From the NCBI RefSeq assembly GCF_014174355.1, contig NZ_JABEQF010000003.1:186001-250000 (forward strand): DNA of 64,000 nt. The letters are read 5' to 3'. Below, in pieces: positions 58,164 through 64,000 of the stretch. The notes below the pieces were generated by a model. The model was not told the DNA's origin and ran no database searches. It saw nothing but the letters and a program-made list of their open reading frames with translations. The number at the start of each line of letters is the position of its first letter. Positions within the stretch are counted from its first letter, which is position 1. The position numbers were made by a program, and so were the translations under genes. Source of the stretch: Gluconacetobacter azotocaptans (GTDB lineage: Bacteria > Pseudomonadota > Alphaproteobacteria > Acetobacterales > Acetobacteraceae).

Positions 58164-60599
58164 TCAGAATGACGCGCTGACGGTACCAAAAAACTGCCGG
58201 ACCGCGCCACGTTCCAGCGACTGATAGTCGCCACTCAGCGGGTTGCCGTTTTCGCCCATCATCGAAATATATTTTGTATTCAGCAGATTATAGACGTTGA
58301 ATCCGAGGGACAGATTCTTCAGCGGCCCGTAATCTCCGAAGTGGTACTTCGCCCCAAGCGTCACGAGCCAGTAGGCCGGGACGGACGTATCGTTGACGTA
58401 GGAGAAATAGCGTTTTGAGTAGTAATTGGCGTCGATATGCGCTTCGGCGCCTCTCCAGGCATAGCTCAGGCTGGCTTTGTACATGACCTGCGGAAAATTG
58501 ACGACCTTCTTGCCCTTCATGGCGTAGACGGCATCCGGTTCAACGAGGTCGCGACCGTAGGTGGAATGATTGTAGCTCACGCTGTTGTAGATGGAGAGCC
58601 CGCGGAACGGTCGGAAAGTCAGTCCCGCGTCCATCCCGTACATCGAGATGCTGCCGGTATCGACCATGGTCGTGATGGGGAAATTCAGTGTGCCCTCGGT
58701 CGCCTGCTGAAGCCTATGGCGGACGTCGGCGTGGTAACCGTCCAGCGAGGCCGTCACGACAGGCGAGGTGTAGCGGTATCCGACAAGGTAAACCCAATCC
58801 TTTTCCGGTTTCACCGAATGCTGGAGCGTCTTGAAGGCGTCCTGATTCTGCACGCCCCAGAGCGAGCCGCTGCCCCAGGGTGCGACGGTATAGCCCCGCA
58901 TGTTCTCGGCCACGTCGAAATACAGTTCATGGCCGGGGAGGAACCGCCAGTTCGCGCTCACGTTGGGCAGGAAGGCGGACGCGGCGGTCATGCTGCCGTT
59001 CGCCAGCGCGGCCTCACCGGTGTAATCGGTGTTGTTGTAATTCGCACCGCCCGATGTGCTGACGATCATGCTGCGGAATCCCGCGTGGATATCCAGGTTT
59101 TTCAGGACATGATAGGTATCTGCCAGGAAATACTGGAAGGTGTTGGTCGTCCATTTGAAGTCATAGGACGTCAGGAAGGCAGGACCGTACGTGTTATACG
59201 GCCCTATCGTCTTGAGGGGAGCACCCTGTCCAAGAAGCGGTTCGTTGAAGAAATACTGGCCCGATTCCTGATTGTTGTTTTCCAGCCAGATTCCGGAGTT
59301 GAGGCTGTTGCGTGCGATGTCGTAGCGGACGGCGGAGGTCATGCCGTAGCGAACCTCCCGCGATTCCCACACCTGTTCGGAGAAGGGGGCACCGGTGGCC
59401 GAGGGCTGCCACGGGTCGCCGTAAGTGGTGTAGAGGACTTCGCTGTTTCCGTAGAAGTTGGTTTGCCAGCGCAGGTGATCGGTCATCTCGAAATCGAGAT
59501 TGAGCGCGCCGAGATAGGAAACCTGATGCTGCCCGCCGTCATAGAGGCTGACCGACCAGGGCTCCTGACCGGTGATTTTGTCGTATCCCGGCGGAAGGTA
59601 GGTCCCCTGGGCAACGTGATAGGCGGTGGCGTAGTCTGGATAGAAATATTCCGTTCTCCAGCCAAGATTGTTCAGGATTTCAAGAGACTGGTCGGCATAA
59701 CCCCACTGCGAGTTGTTCGACCAGTTCATGAAGGCGGACACCTTGGACGCGTTATTGACGGGCTGGACAAGCTTCGCCTCCGCCTGTTGCCCAAGCTGGT
59801 TGCCGTAGCCTTTCCATTTCTGCGTGTCAGAGCGTGCATAGGCCAGGTACATCTTCGTGCCGGTCCGGTTCATCGCGCCGGTATCGAAACGGCCGTACGT
59901 TCGGAAGGAGGAGTTGCTTCCGAAAACCTGCGAGAGTTTTCCGCCCATTTTGTCTGCCGGGTCGTCGCTGACGAAACGGATCGCGCCGCCGAGATTGGTG
60001 TTCGACGGAACGTCGACGGCGCCGCCGCCCTGGGAGACCGACATAAAGCCGATATCGTCGGTGATGATGGCCTGGCTGACATTCAGGCCGCTGATCGTAT
60101 TGTAGGACTGATCATTAAGCGGGACACCGTCGAGCGTCATGCCCAGCCGGTCCCAGAAAAAGCCACGCATGTAGAGGCTGCTGGACCAGGCGTCGAGCCC
60201 CAGCGCGTCGCCGGAGCTGAAGCTCAGACCCGGCGTGCGGGCGGCGAGGATTTTGAGCGGGTTCGTGCCTTCCACGAACTGTTCCATGACGGCCTTGCCG
60301 ACGGCTTCCTCGCTGCCGCGCGAGACGGCGCGGCTGGTCTGGACCACGATGGATTCGCTGTCCGGCTTCGGTGCCGCGGGGGGCAGATGCCGTGTTCGCG
60401 CGGCTCCGTTCGGGCGAGTCGTAACCGGACTGGCTGGCGCCGTTCCGACGGGATGCCGATGGGATGTCGCGGATGTTCCGGGAGAGGCGGTGGCAGCCCA
60501 GGCGGTGGATGTGAGAAGCACTGCCGAGAAAATGCCTGTGGAGCAGCGAACGAGCAGGCATGACGAAAAGCGCGACGTCGCGCGGTAAGTATATGCCAT
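58164..60599 (-). CDS. TonB-dependent outer-membrane receptor linked to flavoenzymes
   Basis: About 811 residues from ATG 60599. A signal peptide (CSTGIFSAVLLTSTAWA) and a Pro/Ala linker precede a plug domain (KILAARTPGLSFSSGDALG, SLYMRGFFWDRLGMTLDGVP) and a large beta-barrel ending GTVSASF with the terminal Phe of outer-membrane proteins. It imports an unknown ligand. The gene is 58 bases downstream of two spermidine dehydrogenase-like genes on the same strand, so a polyamine-related or other amine ligand is a reasonable guess. The barrel is Tyr/Asn-rich, and third-position GC is lower than the window average. Confidence 0.88.
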   Translation of the reverse strand: MAYTYRATSRFSSCLLVRCSTGIFSAVLLTSTAWAATASPGTSATSHRHPVGTAPASPVTTRPNGAARTRHLPPAAPKPDSESIVVQTSRAVSRGSEEAVGKAVMEQFVEGTNPLKILAARTPGLSFSSGDALGLDAWSSSLYMRGFFWDRLGMTLDGVPLNDQSYNTISGLNVSQAIITDDIGFMSVSQGGGAVDVPSNTNLGGAIRFVSDDPADKMGGKLSQVFGSNSSFRTYGRFDTGAMNRTGTKMYLAYARSDTQKWKGYGNQLGQQAEAKLVQPVNNASKVSAFMNWSNNSQWGYADQSLEILNNLGWRTEYFYPDYATAYHVAQGTYLPPGYDKITGQEPWSVSLYDGGQHQVSYLGALNLDFEMTDHLRWQTNFYGNSEVLYTTYGDPWQPSATGAPFSEQVWESREVRYGMTSAVRYDIARNSLNSGIWLENNNQESGQYFFNEPLLGQGAPLKTIGPYNTYGPAFLTSYDFKWTTNTFQYFLADTYHVLKNLDIHAGFRSMIVSTSGGANYNNTDYTGEAALANGSMTAASAFLPNVSANWRFLPGHELYFDVAENMRGYTVAPWGSGSLWGVQNQDAFKTLQHSVKPEKDWVYLVGYRYTSPVVTASLDGYHADVRHRLQQATEGTLNFPITTMVDTGSISMYGMDAGLTFRPFRGLSIYNSVSYNHSTYGRDLVEPDAVYAMKGKKVVNFPQVMYKASLSYAWRGAEAHIDANYYSKRYFSYVNDTSVPAYWLVTLGAKYHFGDYGPLKNLSLGFNVYNLLNTKYISMMGENGNPLSGDYQSLERGAVRQFFGTVSASF

Positions 60600-60657
60600 G
60601 ATTATTACTCTATCTTTGCCGGGATGAGACAGCGCGGAATTTCGGAGACGTATCTTT

Positions 60658-62535
60658 CTAGGTATAGCCCCGGCTGACCAGGCATTCCTGGACAGCGCGT
60701 TCCGCCTCGTCGATTGCGATATTCGTAAAGGCCGACGCACCTGAATCGGCGTTGGCGATGGCGATCCGGCCGTAGGGGCGGCGGCCGACGACATGCGGTT
60801 GTTCGGCCTCCGGGAATTCGGGATCGCCAAGCGTGTCGTATGTGTATGCGTATCCGTGCGGCCACCGGTTGACGGTCAGGCCGAGGATATCCTGTTCCTC
60901 CCTGAAACCATAAGGTCCGAAAATACGCTGAAGCTGCAGGCGTGTTTCTTTTTCTATGGTTTCGAACGGTGTCGCGAGCATTTCCGCCCGGCCCATGCGG
61001 TTCTGTTCCTTGCGCGGATGGCCGGGGAAATTCGGATTGCGCAGCATGTGGAGCGTGACGGGCTCGTCAGGCGAGAGAACCGTCTCGAATGCGCCGAAGC
61101 GCGCCGGGCTGTCGAGAAGCAGGTGCTGATAGTAGCCGTGCGGGACGCTGAGGCTGCTGATACCGGCCTGCTTCCAGGCATGCCAGTTGCTGAGGACGAC
61201 GCTGGTGTACATCATCGGCACTTTCGACGGGTATTTCAGCGCCTCTCTCTGAGGGTCCGGCAATTCCGGAACGATGTAGGGAATGATGTTGTTGAAGCAG
61301 GCCAGGACCACGTTCTCGGCCGTGACCGCGTGACGTACCGGGTCGGAACCGTCCGGCTTCTGATACACGATACGCACCGGCGCCTTTCCGGCGGCCTTGT
61401 CCTGCGCGCTTGCCCCCCCGACATGCTCGACACGAACAACCATCTGTCCGAGCCGGATGCGGACCGGCGACCCGGCTCTGTCCAGTTCGCCGTAATCCGC
61501 TTGGGCCGTTACGATGCTTTCCATGGTCTGCGGCGTCCCGAAGACCGCGGGAACCAGCTGGCCGACAAGCAGGCGGGCGATGGAGGCGTTGCCGTCGGGG
61601 AAATGAAAGACCGGGGAATCGTCGACGGGGTCCTGCTCGATCCTCATGCCCGCGAAGCCCGGCGCGCCGTAGCGCATGGCCATGAAGGCGGGACAGCTAT
61701 CGACACGCATGTTGTTGCGATATCCGTCGCCATGGAAGAAGGCGACGGCTTGGTCGGGAAGTTTCGCGTAGTCCCGAAGAAAGGTTTCATAGCTGATGGA
61801 TTGCAGGAGGGTGCGGCGGCCCCGCGGCGTCATCCCGGGCAGGAAGTTGACGCGCGGATCATGCAGATGGATGAGCGCCCGGCGGGACGGTTCGTCCAGC
61901 GGGGCGTCCTTCCAGAACGACGCCGGTGCATTCGGTGTGTAGCCCGCCAGGATGCGATCGGCCGTGAAATGGTCGCTATCGAAGAAGACACCCCGATTCA
62001 TGCCGGAGAATATCCTGGGCTGCTCGATTCCGCCCGTGCGGGACAGGTCGATGCCGAGCTCGGAAAGCAGCGACTTTGCCGTGAAGCTGTAGGGGAACGG
62101 CGATTCGATGCTCATCGTGCCGCCATAGGACAGCAGCGTGCGCCCCCGGATACGGTACTCGTTTCTTTTGGCATGCCCGCCGAAATCGTCGTGATTGTCG
62201 ATGACGAGAATGCGCGTGGCCGACCCGAGCGCGCGACGATAGAACCAGGCGGCGCTGAGCCCGGAAATCCCGCCGCCGACAACGACAAGATCGTAATGTT
62301 CGCCGGTGTCGCGGGCCTGAACGGGCCCGGTGAAGCCGCCGTCGCGTGCGACATGGGCGATTTCGAACGAACCGGGATACTGGCCGCGCAGACCCTGCTT
62401 CAGCGGGGGATCGTCTGCACGGGCGATGGTGGAATCCGCTGCCGAGGCGGCGTTTGGTCCGGCCAGCAGGCCGGAGAGGGTGGCGGCGGATACACCGTTT
62501 ATGAAGTCTCGTCGTGTTATGGAGGATCTTGTCAT
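60658..62535 (-). CDS. Tat-exported FAD-dependent amine oxidoreductase, spermidine dehydrogenase-like
   Basis: About 625 residues from ATG 62535 with AGAGG upstream. The N-terminus ITRRDFINGVSAATLSG is a twin-arginine signal, so the protein is exported folded, with its cofactor. The FAD site is DLVVVGGGISGLSAAWFYR, followed by DNHDDFGGHAKRNEY; the C-terminus has VNRWPHGYAYTYD and GRIAIANADSGAS, which close the FAD site. This layout matches Pseudomonas-type spermidine dehydrogenase. Substrate is inferred. A paralogue lies directly upstream. Confidence 0.82.
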   Translation of the reverse strand: MTRSSITRRDFINGVSAATLSGLLAGPNAASAADSTIARADDPPLKQGLRGQYPGSFEIAHVARDGGFTGPVQARDTGEHYDLVVVGGGISGLSAAWFYRRALGSATRILVIDNHDDFGGHAKRNEYRIRGRTLLSYGGTMSIESPFPYSFTAKSLLSELGIDLSRTGGIEQPRIFSGMNRGVFFDSDHFTADRILAGYTPNAPASFWKDAPLDEPSRRALIHLHDPRVNFLPGMTPRGRRTLLQSISYETFLRDYAKLPDQAVAFFHGDGYRNNMRVDSCPAFMAMRYGAPGFAGMRIEQDPVDDSPVFHFPDGNASIARLLVGQLVPAVFGTPQTMESIVTAQADYGELDRAGSPVRIRLGQMVVRVEHVGGASAQDKAAGKAPVRIVYQKPDGSDPVRHAVTAENVVLACFNNIIPYIVPELPDPQREALKYPSKVPMMYTSVVLSNWHAWKQAGISSLSVPHGYYQHLLLDSPARFGAFETVLSPDEPVTLHMLRNPNFPGHPRKEQNRMGRAEMLATPFETIEKETRLQLQRIFGPYGFREEQDILGLTVNRWPHGYAYTYDTLGDPEFPEAEQPHVVGRRPYGRIAIANADSGASAFTNIAIDEAERAVQECLVSRGYT

Positions 62536-62592
62536 TTCGGAAACCTCTTTCCACGGGTGATGCAATGTCGCCTGTTGGGGCGGGCATCCGGT

Positions 62593-64000
62593 TCAGAAGG
62601 TGGCCGGACCGGGGGATGGCGGGACGAAAGGAAAAATCTGGCGGTCGAGCAGTTCGGCGACGGCGCGATGAGCGGCTTCGAACGCGGCGTCGGTATGGGG
62701 GCTGGCGGCGGAATCCGCATTGGCGATGGCGATGCGGCCGAAGGGCTGGCGGCCGGTGACGCAGGGGCGGTTTTCCGATGCGGTGAAAACCCATTCGGGC
62801 GGGTCGTAGAGGCTGTTGTAGGTATAGGCATAACCGTGCGGCCAGCGATTGACGGTGATCGCGGCGATGTCCCTGTCCGCGTCGAAGCCGCCTGGTCCGA
62901 GGATATGTTGCAGCTGCCCCCGTATTTCCTTCTCGAAAGTGTCGAAGGAGGTGGCAAGGAGCATGGCGCGGCCGGCGCGATGCTGATCGCGTTTCGTCGG
63001 CAGGCCGGGCACCCCGAAGGTCTTGATCATGCGCACGACGTTCGGCATCGCGGGGTCGGATGGTGCCTTGAGGCCGCCGAGCGACGCCGCTTCGGCAAGC
63101 TGCACCTGTTCGAAATACAGTGTCGGACAATCGATGTCGGCGACACCAAGTTTATGGAAGGCGCGCCAGTTCCGGATCGCTACGTTGGCGTAGACGATCG
63201 GCCCCTTGACGCCGTAGGCGAGGGCGTCCTTCTGTTTCGCCGGCATGGTCGGCACAAGATAGGGGATGACCATGTTCCAGCAGGCAAGCACGACCTGCCG
63301 GGCGCGAATGCGGGTGATCGCGTCCGGATGCGGGTCGCCGGCCGGGGCGCAGAGGATGGAAACGGTTTCAGCCTGATCGGGCGGTCCGTCGTGCGCGATG
63401 TTCAGTGCCAGGGTGGACAGGCGGATGCGCGTCGGATTGCCGGCGAGATCCAGCTTCGCATAGTCGAATGTCGCCGTTCCCATCTCATCCTGGGTCCGCG
63501 CCCTGGTGGCGCCAGGGACGAGCGAGGCGACCAGGAGCCGGGCCAGGGTGGCGTTTCCGTCCGGAAAATGCACGGACTCACCGCTTTCGGCCTGTCTGCC
63601 GTGCTGTCCGCCGGGGAGATCGGACAGCAGGCCTTCGGGCAACGTACCCAGTCCGAGTCCGGAAAAGCCGGGATAGCCCATCGCCCAGGCGAACAGGGCC
63701 GGCATGGCATCGGCGCCGACACAGAAAACGCCCGCGCCGGCCTTGCTGAAGATCCGCACGACGGACGGATCGACCTTGGCGCAATCGCGCAGATAACGGT
63801 CATAGGCCATGGTCGCGAGGCGTTTCTTCTTTTCCGCGACGCTGGCACCGGCGAGATAGTCGGGTTGCCGCGATGCCAGCAGCCTGGCCAGATCTGCGCA
63901 GGCTTTTTCGCCGAGCGGCGCCTTCGCGACGAAATCGGGGCCGAAGCCATACCACGATGTACCGGGCGGGACGTGTCTGGGAACCAGGGTGTCCGCGGCC
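62593..64000 (-). CDS. FAD-dependent amine oxidoreductase paralogue, spermidine dehydrogenase-like (5' end beyond the window)
   Basis: The frame is open from 62593 to 63999 with no need for an internal start; the ATG at 63810 is not the real start. About 468 residues are visible, corresponding to residues about 170 onward of the neighbour. Shared segments include VHFPDGNATLARLLVASLVPG, TVNRWPHGYAYTYNSLYDPP and GRIAIANADSAAS. The FAD-binding N-terminus and any signal peptide lie outside. It precedes its paralogue by 57 bases, so it is the upstream member of a tandem duplication. Confidence 0.8.
   Translation of the reverse strand, partial: AADTLVPRHVPPGTSWYGFGPDFVAKAPLGEKACADLARLLASRQPDYLAGASVAEKKKRLATMAYDRYLRDCAKVDPSVVRIFSKAGAGVFCVGADAMPALFAWAMGYPGFSGLGLGTLPEGLLSDLPGGQHGRQAESGESVHFPDGNATLARLLVASLVPGATRARTQDEMGTATFDYAKLDLAGNPTRIRLSTLALNIAHDGPPDQAETVSILCAPAGDPHPDAITRIRARQVVLACWNMVIPYLVPTMPAKQKDALAYGVKGPIVYANVAIRNWRAFHKLGVADIDCPTLYFEQVQLAEAASLGGLKAPSDPAMPNVVRMIKTFGVPGLPTKRDQHRAGRAMLLATSFDTFEKEIRGQLQHILGPGGFDADRDIAAITVNRWPHGYAYTYNSLYDPPEWVFTASENRPCVTGRQPFGRIAIANADSAASPHTDAAFEAAHRAVAELLDRQIFPFVPPSPGPATF

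Overview
The window is a GC-rich (mid to high 60s %) alphaproteobacterial chromosome segment. Gene content and order (ChvG/ChvI-type two-component pair, trpBA-accD-folC, rho, mnmE-mnmG-rsmG-parA-parB with parS sites, Zur-regulated zinc ABC genes) fit the Acetobacteraceae, most likely a Gluconacetobacter-like acetic acid bacterium; the genus is inference. There are about 49 protein genes, one tRNA-Lys(CUU), and a family of modular palindromic intergenic repeats. I saw no rRNA, CRISPR array, insertion sequence or prophage.

Layout. 1-2806 (minus): response regulator, sensor kinase, then the start of a DctA dicarboxylate carrier. 3067-7124 (plus): grpE-dnaK-dnaJ chaperone cluster with strong hairpins after dnaK. 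7390-10278: dapB, metK, trmB. 10413-12106 (minus): an SDR oxidoreductase and a DedA membrane protein, divergent from a secondary-metabolism-independent S9 peptidase. 14398-17858: ftsK and a pseudouridine synthase. 17897-22370 (minus): thiolase, sugar porter, an unrecognised lower-GC ORF and a 3-hydroxyisobutyryl-CoA hydrolase-like protein. 22476-23116: flavin reductase and a tiny membrane ORF. 23139-26487: zinc uptake genes znuB, znuC, znuA divergent from zur across a perfect Zur-type palindrome.

26560-29838: an unrecognised protein with a possible ADP-ribosyltransferase-like C-terminus, an L-asparaginase and a second sugar porter. 29902-35424 (minus): nucleoside hydrolase, then trpB-trpA-accD-folC. 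35664-38194: corA and rho. 38386-43478 is an accessory block (TonB receptor, NikR, YitT, quinone oxidoreductase, Ogt) lying between rho and mnmE, which are adjacent in many Alphaproteobacteria. 43652-49168 is the chromosome maintenance and tRNA modification operon mnmE-mnmG-rsmG-parA-parB, with one perfect parS inside mnmE and one near-perfect parS at the rsmG start, so the replication origin is probably near. tRNA-Lys follows at 49267.

49524-58083 is accessory: a small coiled ORF, DoxX, GNAT, an Old Yellow Enzyme divergent from a LysR regulator, two exported metallopeptidases (M20 and M28) and three small exported or lipoprotein ORFs. 58164-64000 (minus) holds two tandem paralogous flavoproteins resembling spermidine dehydrogenase (one visibly with a twin-arginine signal) followed by a TonB-dependent receptor, a candidate periplasmic amine-oxidation and uptake system.

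Thirteen copies of modular GGGC-N2-4-GCCC palindromes sit mostly at gene 3' ends; one supplies the stop codon of znuA and another is read through at the start of the pseudouridine synthase gene.
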